The notes under the pieces: model-generated
The model's input: the letters and a program-made list of their open reading frames with translations, nothing else
The model's database searches: none
What the model was told of the DNA's origin: nothing
Source: a virus
DNA: 59,712 nt
Direction: 5' to 3' (one strand)
Virus record (IMG/VR): IMGVR_UViG_3300036806_000195
Location: 1 to 59,712 of that record
Made by a program: the position numbers and the translations under genes
In this document: in pieces, positions 1 to 6,603 of the stretch
Position numbering within the stretch: position 1 is the first letter of the stretch
How the letters are laid out: each line of letters begins with the position of its first letter

Positions 1-127
1 AATTTTTATGTCTCTTATGCCCAGTCCTCTTTCAACTGAGGTCGATTTCAACTCATTCACAGCAAAAAGGGAAGGTGACGTAAACAACTTTGATCTAGCG
101 CCACTTAAACCCAGTCGCTTGATTTTT
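1..127. repeat. Terminal direct overlap, left copy
   Basis: Bases 1-127 are identical to 59586-59712 when compared base by base. An exact overlap of 127 bases at both ends is what a de Bruijn assembler leaves when it closes a circle with k=127. It therefore most likely marks a circular or circularly permuted molecule rather than a biological terminal repeat. The primase-helicase reading frame is continuous across it. Confidence 0.95.
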
Positions 128-781
128 GCCAGTGAAAGCCTAAAAAGCCAGTCGCTGAATCCTGCCAAGATCAAACAACTGACGGGAGGCGACAGGATAC
201 GAGCTTGTTTTAAGCACAAGAACTTTTTTGAGTACAGACCTCAGTTTAAGGTCTGGATGCTTTCAAACTGGCCTGTGAATGGAGACCCTGAGGATGATGC
301 TTTGTGGGGCCGTGTTCGGGTGATTGAGTTTCCCAATAGTTTTCTAGGCAAGGAAGACAAATCTAAGAAAGAGAGGCTTAGGGACCCAGAAGCTCTAGAA
401 GGTATTCTAGCCTGGGTTATAGAAGGGGCTATAGCGTGGTATGCATTAGGATCATCAGGATTGACTACTCCTGACGTTATAGCAACAACTACTAAGAAAC
501 AGCGTGAAGAGCTAGACTATGTACAGCAGTGGCTAGACGAATGTTGTGAAGAGAACGAAGGGTACTGGACATCGAATGAGGACGTTAGCAAAAGCTATGC
601 TGCATGGTGTAAGGGAAATAACGTGCAATTCCCCAAGGGTCCGAAAGCTCTAGCTCAGAGTCTGCAAGCCAAAGGTTTTATCACCGGTGTGCAAAAAAAA
701 GTTGAGGGTAAAAACAAAAAGGGTGTAAACGGGCTCTACATCTACCCTGAGAGTCATGAAGAATTTGGAGGTAACGGGTAA
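1..781 (+). CDS. Primase-helicase, C-terminal part (continues from 58012)
   Basis: This is the 3' part of the gene that starts at 58012. The frame is preserved through the 127-base overlap: position 2 begins a codon, in phase with the ATG at 58012. The joined protein is about 784 residues. This segment carries the end of the SF3/P4-type helicase domain, just after the Walker A loop, with the segments QLTGGDRIRA and FKVWMLSNWPV typical of D5/P4-family helicases (sensor-like strands), then the C-terminal part. Role by family: primes and unwinds phage DNA at the origin. The stop is directly beside the iteron cluster at 770-873. An ATG at position 8 is internal and is not the start. Confidence 0.93.
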   Translation, partial: IFMSLMPSPLSTEVDFNSFTAKREGDVNNFDLAPLKPSRLIFASESLKSQSLNPAKIKQLTGGDRIRACFKHKNFFEYRPQFKVWMLSNWPVNGDPEDDALWGRVRVIEFPNSFLGKEDKSKKERLRDPEALEGILAWVIEGAIAWYALGSSGLTTPDVIATTTKKQREELDYVQQWLDECCEENEGYWTSNEDVSKSYAAWCKGNNVQFPKGPKALAQSLQAKGFITGVQKKVEGKNKKGVNGLYIYPESHEEFGGNG

Positions 782-873
782 CGATCCGTAACGTGAGTCC
801 AGGGTTTTTCGCTTTATATATTTTATACGCGAGATCTTATAGGAATGAAACGTTACAAACGTTACCCGTTACC
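770..873. repeat. Iteron-like inverted cluster, candidate replication origin
   Basis: GGTAACGGGTAACG (770-783) is the exact reverse complement of CGTTACCCGTTACC (860-873). Each arm has a further copy nearby: CGTAACG at 787-793 and CGTTACA at 851-857. That makes three 7-base units facing three inverted units around a 56-base core containing TATATATTTTATA-like AT-rich DNA. Lying just after the primase-helicase stop, it resembles an origin with iterons. A large hairpin or an operator for the next operon is the alternative. Confidence 0.5.
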
Positions 874-892
874 ATGAAAAAAGGATAATAAG

Positions 893-1168
893 ATGGCATT
901 CATTTGTGGACTGGTAGACCCAAGGACTGATGAAGTTAGGTATATTGGACAGACAAAATATCAGTACAGACGCTATGAGCAACACATTAAGAACTTGGAC
1001 AAGAAAAATGTAGAAAAACAAGAATGGATAGCAGAACTCAAAGGTGTTGGACTGCTTCCGACGCGCGTCATTCTAGAGAGTGATGTTGAGTGGGAGAAAA
1101 GGTTTGAACGTGAGAAGTACTGGATACGTCATTATCGGGAACAAGGTTTATCGCTAACAAATTTGTAG
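893..1168 (+). CDS. Small GIY-YIG nuclease-like protein
   Basis: The protein has 91 residues, the length of a bare GIY-YIG domain. The YIG half is clear (VRYIGQT near residue 20), followed by a conserved Arg/His helix (YRRYEQHI) and the C-terminal EREKYWI segment that carries the metal-binding Glu in this family. The first strand reads CGLVDP instead of GIY, so activity is uncertain. No DNA-binding domain is attached, unlike the larger GIY-YIG protein at 37723. An RBS-like AAGGATAA precedes the ATG. Likely a free-standing nuclease of the early region. Confidence 0.7.
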   Translation: MAFICGLVDPRTDEVRYIGQTKYQYRRYEQHIKNLDKKNVEKQEWIAELKGVGLLPTRVILESDVEWEKRFEREKYWIRHYREQGLSLTNL

Positions 1169-1218
1169 CAAATCATATAGTCAATGACTATAGTAAAACA
1201 GGATAGGAGCAAGATTAG

Positions 1219-1515
1219 ATGAAACCAACACAAGTACACTGTAAAAGTGCTCATTATGTAGTAGATGGGAAAGATATCTATATCCCGATTATATGCCTGG
1301 GATGTCAGAAAAAAGGGCTGGTCTTGGTGTATAACCCTGTGGAAGCGAGAATGGAGGCTATGTGCAGCGCAAGAGAGGACCAGATAGGCAGATTTATCAA
1401 AGGGTGCGATAAAGTCTCTTTTGCTGTACCAATGACAGAACACGAGTTCAATACCATTGTAGATGACCCTCACACGACTGACTACTTCTTCTATCTCAAG
1501 ACACTATCGATGTAG
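1219..1515 (+). CDS. Hypothetical early protein
   Basis: The protein has 98 residues, preceded by an AGGAGC ribosome site. It has two close cysteines (CLGCQKK, about residues 27-32) and a third, in MCSARED, that could form a small zinc or structural site. No family is recognised. It lies in the run of tightly packed early genes between the small GIY-YIG protein and RusA, and it ends at a TAG that lies inside the AGGAGG ribosome site of the next gene. Confidence 0.6.
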   Translation: MKPTQVHCKSAHYVVDGKDIYIPIICLGCQKKGLVLVYNPVEARMEAMCSAREDQIGRFIKGCDKVSFAVPMTEHEFNTIVDDPHTTDYFFYLKTLSM

Positions 1516-1528
1516 GAGGGACCCAGCA

Positions 1529-1804
1529 ATGCCAACACTCAGCCAAGCACTCTACAGCCTATCCCAGCACTATGACCTGTCGTTGGTCTACGAGCTAGAG
1601 CCTATACAGACAGAACGCCTCGTAGAGCTTGCATTAACTTGCAATAATCCATCGTGGCGGCGTGCTGACATTGCACTACTAGACCTGTTCATAGCTCCAA
1701 TTGCAGGGAGTGAGGCAAACCATCCACTCTTGCGCAAGAGCAGGTATGAAGACGAATTGAAGGCATTTATAGACTGGCTGGTACCAGAAAGTGAGGCATC
1801 ATAA
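1529..1804 (+). CDS. Hypothetical small helical protein
   Basis: The protein has 91 residues. The ATG at 1529 is chosen because AGGAGG lies 10 bases upstream; an in-frame start at 1463 would overlap the previous gene and lacks an RBS. The sequence is helical and leucine-rich with a WRRADIALLDLF segment, and no family is recognised. It overlaps the next gene by one base (TAATG), which indicates translational coupling. Confidence 0.6.
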   Translation: MPTLSQALYSLSQHYDLSLVYELEPIQTERLVELALTCNNPSWRRADIALLDLFIAPIAGSEANHPLLRKSRYEDELKAFIDWLVPESEAS

Positions 1805-2037
1805 TGGTAAGTCGATTAGAGATGTGGACAAGTTATCCACACTGTGCACAAAAGCGAGACCTGCTGATCAACTACAGCGAAGTCGAGTCCTTCATCACGC
1901 TAGGACGTTCAGCACTTGCACCTGATGAGTTTGTGCGACTGTCGAAGAGATACGCGCTGAGTAGAGAGCAACGCGAAGTAGTGGATAAAGTGAGATTGCA
2001 GGGATGGAATGCACTAGCGAAGGAGAGAGCAGGATGA
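1804..2037 (+). CDS. Hypothetical small protein
   Basis: The protein has 77 residues, coupled upstream by TAATG and downstream by ATGA. It contains SRLEMWTSYPHCAQKRDLLINY and a basic C-terminal half (RLSKRYALSREQREVVDKV). No recognised domain. The strict end-to-start overlaps support it as a real member of the early operon despite its size. Confidence 0.55.
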   Translation: MVSRLEMWTSYPHCAQKRDLLINYSEVESFITLGRSALAPDEFVRLSKRYALSREQREVVDKVRLQGWNALAKERAG

Positions 2038-2471
2038 GCTACGACATTTACATTGGCAATGCAGAACCTTACGAGGAAGAAGAGGACTATCGCGATCAAT
2101 TTACTGTCAATCGGGTAACACTACCTGAAGCACCAACGTTCCCAGGCGATGGGATGACAGGCAATAGCAACAGTCGTCACCCTGGATATATCGGCTGGGG
2201 AAACTTCTGTAACAAAACAAGATTAGGCAATCTTTTCTTTGACGCAAAAACTGGCCTTATGCGTGAACATCCAGGCATTGTTGAGTTGCAAGAAGAGCAT
2301 GCGCAAGCCATAGAAAAAGTTCTTGCTAAGTGGCGAGAGAACCATTCTGATGCTGTGCCTGGATTTGGCAGCGATTTGTATGATCCTATTCTTGCTCGGC
2401 TTATCTGGCTTGACTTCTGGGTGAAATGGGCACTCAAGAATTGTGAACGTCCAGCTATCCATAATCACTAA
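2034..2471 (+). CDS. Hypothetical protein (MSYDIYIG type)
   Basis: The protein has 145 residues from the ATG at 2034, which overlaps the previous stop (ATGA) and has GGAGAG upstream. It begins MSYDIYIGNAE, an opening common among small uncharacterised phage proteins. It contains aromatic motifs (HPGYIGWGNFCNKTRLGNLFFD) and a C-terminal helical stretch ending in a Trp-rich segment. Function is unknown; it probably acts in the cytoplasm during early infection. Confidence 0.6.
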   Translation: MSYDIYIGNAEPYEEEEDYRDQFTVNRVTLPEAPTFPGDGMTGNSNSRHPGYIGWGNFCNKTRLGNLFFDAKTGLMREHPGIVELQEEHAQAIEKVLAKWRENHSDAVPGFGSDLYDPILARLIWLDFWVKWALKNCERPAIHNH

Positions 2472-2483
2472 GGAGCAAGTTTC

Positions 2484-2786
2484 ATGATTACACAAGAGCA
2501 ACTCTTCGAGACAGCAGTAGCGCCACCAAAGCCACCAGTACCGCCAAAGTCTGCAATACTCGCAGAGCCACTCGGCACATGCTGCAAGTGTGAGGAGCCA
2601 GCAACGAGACGCTCTCCAAGCGGAAAGTACATTTACTGCGAGACACATGGTAAATGTGGTGGTAGAACGGCTAAGACAACGGCATTAGGTGTAAGTATGG
2701 ATGTATGCGGTAGAAGTGTTGAAGAGTTTGTGAAGCATCCAACGATAGGTATATGGGTATGTCCGTGTATGTTGGAGGTGAGATAG
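2484..2786 (+). CDS. Cys-rich putative zinc-binding protein
   Basis: The protein has 100 residues with AAGGAGC before the ATG. After a Pro/Ala-rich N-terminus (residues 12-25) it has CCKCEEP, then C-x2-H-x2-C (CETHGKCGG), a later C, and CPC near the end. This spacing resembles a small treble-clef or zinc-ribbon fold. It ends one base before the RusA start. Many zinc-ribbon proteins of this size occur in phage replication regions, but no specific role can be assigned. Confidence 0.6.
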   Translation: MITQEQLFETAVAPPKPPVPPKSAILAEPLGTCCKCEEPATRRSPSGKYIYCETHGKCGGRTAKTTALGVSMDVCGRSVEEFVKHPTIGIWVCPCMLEVR

Positions 2787-3230
2787 ATGAGTGAGCCATT
2801 CCTGCAAGCGACCTTGCCTCTGCCGACTTCAACCAATGCGTCGAGAGTGCCTGTGAATGGCCGTCTCATCTCAAGTAGAGAGCTCAAGCAATTCAAGAGT
2901 GATGCTCACATGCTCCTCATTAAGACAGTCCTTGATATGCCAGATGAGGATAAAAGCGAGTATCTACGAATAAAGAACATGGTACTCGCTGCAAGTAAAA
3001 CGAGGAACAAGAAGATACCCATAGCTCTAGATATCACCGCCTATCTAGAGACGTTGTGGAGGCGCGATACGAGCAATTTTATCAAAGCTCTAGAAGATGT
3101 GGTATTCGAGCATATGGGTATCAACGACAATCTTGTGGTGGATATTCACATCAGGAAAGAAGTTGATAGAGCGCATCCAAGAGTTGAGATAGCTATTCGT
3201 ATTTTTGAGGAGGTAGGTGTAACAGCATGA
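2787..3230 (+). CDS. rusA: RusA-family Holliday junction resolvase
   Basis: The protein has 147 residues. The C-terminal half matches the RusA pattern: RRDTSNFIKALEDVVFEHMG, then INDNLVVDI, then a Lys-Glu segment and PRVEIAIRI. The acidic residues in RRD, LED and ND correspond to the metal-binding Asp cluster of RusA. The N-terminal strand LPLPTSTNASR matches the usual P-PSxN strand. The family cuts four-way junctions symmetrically, resolving recombination or replication intermediates before packaging. It abuts the previous gene and overlaps the next by four bases. Confidence 0.88.
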   Translation: MSEPFLQATLPLPTSTNASRVPVNGRLISSRELKQFKSDAHMLLIKTVLDMPDEDKSEYLRIKNMVLAASKTRNKKIPIALDITAYLETLWRRDTSNFIKALEDVVFEHMGINDNLVVDIHIRKEVDRAHPRVEIAIRIFEEVGVTA

Positions 3231-3562
3231 AAGCAACTGAAGAGATCAAGCCAAACTATGCAGCCGTCTACGCTGCGGCGCTCTATCCTCAGCTCTGTAC
3301 GATTTTTCAGCAACACGGGTATGCTCTCGCTGTACATGGAAGCTTAGCGAGAGACTTTGATGTGATAGCTGTACCGTGGTCCGAGAAGGTAAGCAGACCA
3401 GAGGCTGTGATCAAAGAGATAACGGACGGCTTTGTCATTCATGTGATTGGTGAGCCAACAACAAAGCATCATGGCAGAGTTGCTTATCTCATCTCGGTAG
3501 GATTTGGAGAGTGCGCTATTGATCTGTCATTCTTTCCCAACGTCGAGAATGCGGGTTTTTGA
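3227..3562 (+). CDS. Phage nucleotidyltransferase-like protein
   Basis: The protein has 111 residues and overlaps RusA by ATGA. It contains YALAVHGSLARDFDVIAVPW (about residues 32-51), a Gly-Ser followed by an Asp strand that resembles the GS...DxD core of minimal nucleotidyltransferase folds. It ends with an AIDLSFFP strand. Proteins with this VHGSLARDxDxIAVPW signature are widespread in phage replication regions and remain uncharacterised. The catalytic claim is inference from fold resemblance. Confidence 0.6.
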   Translation: MKATEEIKPNYAAVYAAALYPQLCTIFQQHGYALAVHGSLARDFDVIAVPWSEKVSRPEAVIKEITDGFVIHVIGEPTTKHHGRVAYLISVGFGECAIDLSFFPNVENAGF

Positions 3563-3667
3563 TGGACGTAGAGAGAAAGAGGCAGCATTGGTAGAGTTAG
3601 ATGACTCAATGGCAGTGCAATTTTTGCTCTCTCAGATTTGGCTGTCAATGCGAAATAGGAGGTATGT

Positions 3668-3883
3668 ATGTCAGGTGGTATTCCTGCCAAATATCCAGGG
3701 ACATGTACGGCGTGTGGACTTCGTTTCAAAGCAGGTACATACATCACGTGGGACCCAGCAACAAAGAAGGCTCAGCACTTCCAGAAATGTCCTAAGCCGT
3801 CGTATGATGGCACTGAGCAGAAGAATACGTTTGATGTGTGGATTGATGCGTTTCAGAAGATGGAAGGAAAGAAAGAATGGTAG
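3668..3883 (+). CDS. Small zinc-finger protein
   Basis: The protein has 71 residues with AGGAGG immediately upstream of the ATG. It reads PGTCTACGLRFKAGTYITWDP followed by H and C (HFQKCP). The CxxC...HxxxC pattern within 40 residues is a compact zinc finger seen in phage proteins annotated as DNA-binding or PARP-like zinc fingers. Function is unknown. Overlapping longer reading frames in this stretch have no ribosome site and an unnatural composition. Confidence 0.65.
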   Translation: MSGGIPAKYPGTCTACGLRFKAGTYITWDPATKKAQHFQKCPKPSYDGTEQKNTFDVWIDAFQKMEGKKEW

Positions 3884-4146
3884 CTACAAACAGAGAAGAT
3901 GGTGGAAAGCTTGCTAAGAATGCGCAAATAAGATGGCTGCGCACTCAAGAGGGCTTTCAGCATTCTCAGATAACAACGTGGGAAGAATTGCCTGAAGAGT
4001 GCAAGGAAGAATATAGATGTATATGGGAAGCAATAGCAGTTCCATATTTAGATGTTATTAAAGGAATAAGAGAAGGATTTTCTGAATTGCATGAAGCTAT
4101 TGACATGCTTTCTTTGTTAGAGATAAAAGAAGAAAAGAGTGAGTGA
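3877..4146 (+). CDS. Hypothetical protein with WEELPEECKE motif
   Basis: The protein has 89 residues; its ATG overlaps the stop of the zinc-finger gene. The central TTWEELPEECKEEYRCIWEAIAVPYLD segment is a recurring helical motif in small phage proteins, with W-x-x-L-P and K-x-x-Y. The rest is amphipathic helix with an acidic tail. It is the last gene before the integrase and is probably cytoplasmic. Confidence 0.6.
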   Translation: MVATNREDGGKLAKNAQIRWLRTQEGFQHSQITTWEELPEECKEEYRCIWEAIAVPYLDVIKGIREGFSELHEAIDMLSLLEIKEEKSE

Positions 4147-4255
4147 GATGCAAGAGGATGAGAACGGGTATCGATTGAGGTTGACGAGTAGGCTATAATG
4201 ACTTCAAGATAATTATCCTTATTCTGAACTGACGACTTCCAGAGAAGAGATTGTT

Positions 4256-5284
4256 ATGCAAGAACTGACTCCACAGGCCTCTACCGAAATATTCACCAAT
4301 TATAGCTACATGCTTGAAAATGGTGAGAATATTGACATATCTTTACCTGCTATCGTTGTAGAACACGATAGCCGTCTTGTAGGTTTGTGGCTCAGCAGCA
4401 AGTCCCTGAAGTCTCAACAGGCTTACGCTCATGAAATCGCTCGTTTCTATCGAATTGCACAAAAGCCTGTACAGCAGGTTATTATCGACGACTTGTATGC
4501 TTTCATGAAACATCCAGAAGTACAGAAATTAAAAGCATCTTCGCAATCACGCGCTCTTGCTGCCGTTAAAAGCCTGCTTACTTATGCCTCTAATGCTGCT
4601 GTTGGCGTTTTGCCCGTCAATGTAGGTGTGGCTATAAAACTTCCCAAAGTTGAGGATACGCTAGCTGAGCGCATTATGAGTGAGCAGAGCATTGATGACA
4701 TGATACGCAAAGAGTCCAATCCAAAGTATCAAGCAATGCTCGAATTGCTTTATTTTGGAGCTTTGCGCGTAGAGGAACTGTGTAACCTCAAATGGAGGCA
4801 TCTGCAAGAACGTGACCAGACAGGCCAAATTGCTGTCTACGGCAAGGGAAAACACACGCGCTATGTCCTGCTCGACAGCGACACATGGGCAAAGATTTGG
4901 GCTTTACGTGCTACCTCGACCAGGACTGGAGCTGAGGACTACGTGTTTAGCTCTCGACAGGCGAAAAAGCGGGCAGGGGAAGATGGAACCGAGATCAGGG
5001 ATTACAGGTTGGATGAGTCGCGAGTTCACCAGATCGTGAGAGCTGCAGCAGACAGAGCAGGCATAGCAATAGGAAAAGTATCACCTCACTGGATGAGACA
5101 TGCTCATGCGACTCATGCTCTAGACAATGGAGAGCCGATTAGTTTAGTGCAGCAGACGCTGGGACACAAGAGTGTCGCGACTACTGGCAGATATTTGCAT
5201 GTAAGGCCAAACGCGAGTACTGCTCTAGGATTAAGGTCAGCGCAAAAGAGAAGGAATGAGGGAAAGAATGCCGAGAGAGAGTAA
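4256..5284 (+). CDS. int: Tyrosine recombinase / integrase
   Basis: The protein has 342 residues. An N-terminal SAM-like DNA-binding domain (about 40-130) precedes the catalytic domain. The catalytic set is complete: Arg171 (GALRVEEL), Lys around 197 (GKGKHTRYVLL), His278-x-x-Arg281 (SPHWMRHAH), His304 (LGHKS) and nucleophile Tyr313 (GRYLHV). It lacks the arm-binding domain of lambda Int and is closer to XerC/D in layout. It would integrate and excise the phage, or resolve multimers of the circular form. The large inverted repeats at 5851-5966 are candidate target sites. Its 3' end overlaps the next start by 17 bases. Confidence 0.93.
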   Translation: MQELTPQASTEIFTNYSYMLENGENIDISLPAIVVEHDSRLVGLWLSSKSLKSQQAYAHEIARFYRIAQKPVQQVIIDDLYAFMKHPEVQKLKASSQSRALAAVKSLLTYASNAAVGVLPVNVGVAIKLPKVEDTLAERIMSEQSIDDMIRKESNPKYQAMLELLYFGALRVEELCNLKWRHLQERDQTGQIAVYGKGKHTRYVLLDSDTWAKIWALRATSTRTGAEDYVFSSRQAKKRAGEDGTEIRDYRLDESRVHQIVRAAADRAGIAIGKVSPHWMRHAHATHALDNGEPISLVQQTLGHKSVATTGRYLHVRPNASTALGLRSAQKRRNEGKNAERE

Positions 5285-5666
5285 GTATAAATTCTGGGAC
5301 AAGCACAACAAAGTATGGGTAGGGCCATACACTTTGAAGCAATTAGCAGATGAGGATGCATTCAGCTCTGACAGGGAATGGAAAGCTATTTGCAGTAAGT
5401 GGGAGTGCTATGAGTCAGTTGAGTATACAGGGCTCAAAGACTGCAAAGGACAGGAGATATACGAGTCTGATATTGTGCGCATTAATCATCCTCACGATAT
5501 GACGGGAGACTTTACCAACGCGATTGGAGAAGTATTCTGGTGGAATGAGGAAGGCGGATGGTACCACGGGAATGGGAACGGCAGGCCACCTAAACGCATG
5601 CGGAAGTATGCAGAGGTGATAGGCAACATCTACGAGAACAGCGAGCTCTTGCAGAAGCAAGATTGA
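5268..5666 (+). CDS. YopX-family protein
   Basis: The protein has 132 residues from the ATG at 5268, preceded by GAGGGAAAG. The body matches the YopX pattern: SVEYTGLKDCKGQEIYESDIV, then a GEVFWW strand, then YAEVIGNIYENSELL at the end. YopX proteins are small beta-rich proteins of unknown role, common in phages of Firmicutes and related groups. The extra N-terminal segment (KYKFWDKHNKVWVGPYTLKQLADE) looks like a second small domain. Confidence 0.82.
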   Translation: MPRESKYKFWDKHNKVWVGPYTLKQLADEDAFSSDREWKAICSKWECYESVEYTGLKDCKGQEIYESDIVRINHPHDMTGDFTNAIGEVFWWNEEGGWYHGNGNGRPPKRMRKYAEVIGNIYENSELLQKQD

Positions 5667-5757
5667 CGCAAGTGCTACACTGAGGATGCCATCGTAGTGT
5701 GAGTCCGCCGCCTGACTCGAGCAGGTTACAACGAGGGTGTGCAGTGAAAGCGCGGAC

Positions 5758-5793
5758 AAGAGCCTCTCTTTGGGCAACTGAAGAGAGGCTCTT
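5758..5793 (+). terminator. 13-bp stem-loop
   Basis: AAGAGCCTCTCTT (5758-5770) pairs perfectly with AAGAGAGGCTCTT (5781-5793) around a 10-base loop. It is followed by ATTATG rather than a clear T-run, so it may be a transcript-end or RNA-stabilising hairpin for the short unit starting near TACACT (5686). Confidence 0.5.
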
Positions 5794-5910
5794 ATTATGC
5801 CCAAATTCATCCTCACCAGAAGCTTCCTAGACCCTCTTACCTCGACACATTGGTACAAAGTACCACCTCTCGCATATGCCTCTCAATCGCACTCAGAGCT
5901 ATGTCAGTGT

Positions 5911-5966
5911 AAAATCTATAGAAATCTACAAGCTTTCACAGAAATATGTAGATTTCTATAGATTTT
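5911..5966. repeat. 20-bp perfect inverted repeat, candidate attP/recombinase sites
   Basis: AAAATCTATAGAAATCTACA (5911-5930) is exactly inverted at 5947-5966, separated by 16 bases. Each arm itself contains two copies of AAATCTAYA, giving four related boxes. The AT-rich composition and position between the integrase gene and tRNA-like genes fit an attachment site with recombinase or excisionase arm sites. No host junction is available to prove the core. Confidence 0.5.
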
Positions 5967-6061
5967 TCTGTTATGCTTGAGATGAATTCAGATCTTTTGA
6001 TCATAGGTCAGTGTAGCGCATGGGGGAGAGCGTTATGCTGACCTACCATACGAGTAGTTAT

Positions 6062-6146
6062 GTGCATGCCGCTGACGGTAAAGTGGATTACTCATCATGA
6101 AATAAGGGTGAGTACAGTCCTGTAGGTTCGACTCCTGCCATGCACA
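6062..6146 (+). tRNA. tRNA-like element with 14-base anticodon-region loop
   Basis: The acceptor GTGCATG/CATGCAC is perfect (8 bp if the flanking T-A is counted). The T arm is GTAGG-TTCGACT-CCTGC. A stem TACTCA/TGAGTA sits where the anticodon stem should be but encloses 14 bases (TCATGAAATAAGGG) instead of 7. The D arm is irregular (CCGCT/AGTGG) and bases 8-9 seem absent. It could be a degenerate tRNA, a type II tRNA with a variable arm AGGG/TCCT, or a tRNA with an inserted segment. Amino-acid identity cannot be assigned. Confidence 0.45.
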
Positions 6147-6148
6147 CC

Positions 6149-6210
6149 GTCGCCTATCATGGTGACTCATTGGACGCAATGATGACAGGATCGTGACCTG
6201 CTAGGCGACC
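6149..6210 (+). tRNA. tRNA-like hairpin, degenerate
   Basis: GTCGCCTA (6149-6156) pairs with TAGGCGAC (6203-6210) like an acceptor stem. It encloses a TCATTG-GACG-CAATGA hairpin and a CAGG-ATCGTGA-CCTG hairpin in the positions of anticodon and T arms. The total is about 62 bases with no normal D arm and a non-canonical T loop. It may be a decayed tRNA or a tRNA-mimicking RNA. Confidence 0.3.
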
Positions 6211-6222
6211 GAACTAGATCAA

Positions 6223-6297
6223 GCATGAGTAGCTTAGTTGGTGAAAGCGCTGTCTTCATAAGACAGAGATGCGCGAGTTCAAATCTCGCCTCATGCA
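6223..6297 (+). tRNA. tRNA with CAT anticodon (Met or Ile2)
   Basis: A complete cloverleaf: acceptor GCATGAG/CTCATGC, D arm GCTTAGTTGGTGAAAGC, anticodon stem CTGTC/GACAG with loop TTCATAA (anticodon CAT at 6257-6259), T arm GCGAG-TTCAAAT-CTCGC, discriminator A. CCA is not encoded. Elongator Met is the simple reading; an Ile tRNA with modified C34 is the alternative. Confidence 0.92.
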
Positions 6298-6302
6298 CGT
6301 AT

Positions 6303-6374
6303 TCTCCCTTAGCTCAGTGGCAGAGCGCGAGCGTGAAGACCTCGGCGTCGGTGGTTCAATTCCATCAGGGAGAG
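6303..6374 (+). tRNA. tRNA-Phe (GAA)
   Basis: Acceptor TCTCCCT/AGGGAGA, D arm GCTCAGTGGCAGAGC, anticodon stem CGAGC/CCTCG with one mismatched closing pair, loop GTGAAGA with anticodon GAA (6335-6337), T arm GGTGG-TTCAATT-CCATC with one imperfect pair. The weak anticodon stem is slightly unusual but the fold is complete. CCA is not encoded. Confidence 0.8.
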
Positions 6375-6377
6375 CTT

Positions 6378-6577
6378 GGAGAGTGGCGGAAAGTGTGTAG
6401 ACGCTAAGAAAAGAATCCGGCTCAAGAAGTTCTCTGTTAGCCCGCTGTCAGGAGCATAGGCGTGGTTCCGAAAGGGTAAGGCCTGACGACAGAGAAGATC
6501 GCGAGTATCTGCGTAAGGAAAAATCAAGCTGCCGACGCCGGGTAGCAGCATGCAACGTTCAAATCGTTGCCTCTCCA
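6378..6577 (+). tRNA. Leu-type tRNA halves separated by ~110-base insertion
   Basis: The 5' part reads GGAGAGTGGCGGAA...GTAGACGC, the diagnostic start and D arm of bacterial Leu tRNAs. The 3' part is a perfect T arm CAACG-TTCAAAT-CGTTG followed by CCTCTCC-A, pairing with GGAGAG. The whole is 200 bases, about 115 more than a normal Leu tRNA. CTCAAGA (6421-6427) would fit a CAA anticodon loop. The intervening RNA is structured: TTCTCTGT (6430-6437) pairs with ACAGAGAA (6489-6496), and GTCAGG with CCTGAC inside it. It is shorter than known group I tRNA introns and their core motifs are not evident. It could be an intron, a disrupted tRNA or a novel RNA. Confidence 0.5.
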
Positions 6578-6603
6578 CTAAGACAGGAAGTAAGGATAGT
6601 TAA

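Larger units (their letters stand above)
5667..6061. other. Non-coding region with structured RNA and candidate attP
   Basis: These 395 bases hold no convincing gene. Noted in order: TGCTACACT (5683-5691), which could be a -10 element; a 13-bp stem AAGAGCCTCTCTT/AAGAGAGGCTCTT (5758-5793); a TGGTAC-AAA-GTACCA palindrome (5851-5865); a 20-bp perfect inverted repeat (5911-5930 and 5947-5966); and an AGGTCAG...CTGACCT pair (about 6008-6047) enclosing a D-arm-like sequence, possibly a tRNA remnant. The region lies between integrase and the tRNA array. Confidence 0.6.

Noticed and set aside
8-781. A separate gene starting at the ATG at position 8
   Set aside because: The frame is continuous with the gene starting at 58012 through the terminal overlap, and the segment lacks a Walker A of its own; it is the end of the primase-helicase.
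3504-3917. Long reading frame overlapping the zinc-finger gene
   Set aside because: It is Arg/Trp-rich, lacks a ribosome site and overlaps two genes with good starts; treated as a shadow.
6062-6146. Selenocysteine tRNA
   Set aside because: An 8-bp acceptor and a similar T arm are suggestive, but no UCA anticodon in a proper loop with U33 is present and no sel genes or recoded TGA codons were seen.
6378-6577. Group I intron in tRNA-Leu
   Set aside because: The insertion (about 110 bases) is too short and no P/Q/R/S core motifs could be matched by eye; kept as an unclassified insertion.
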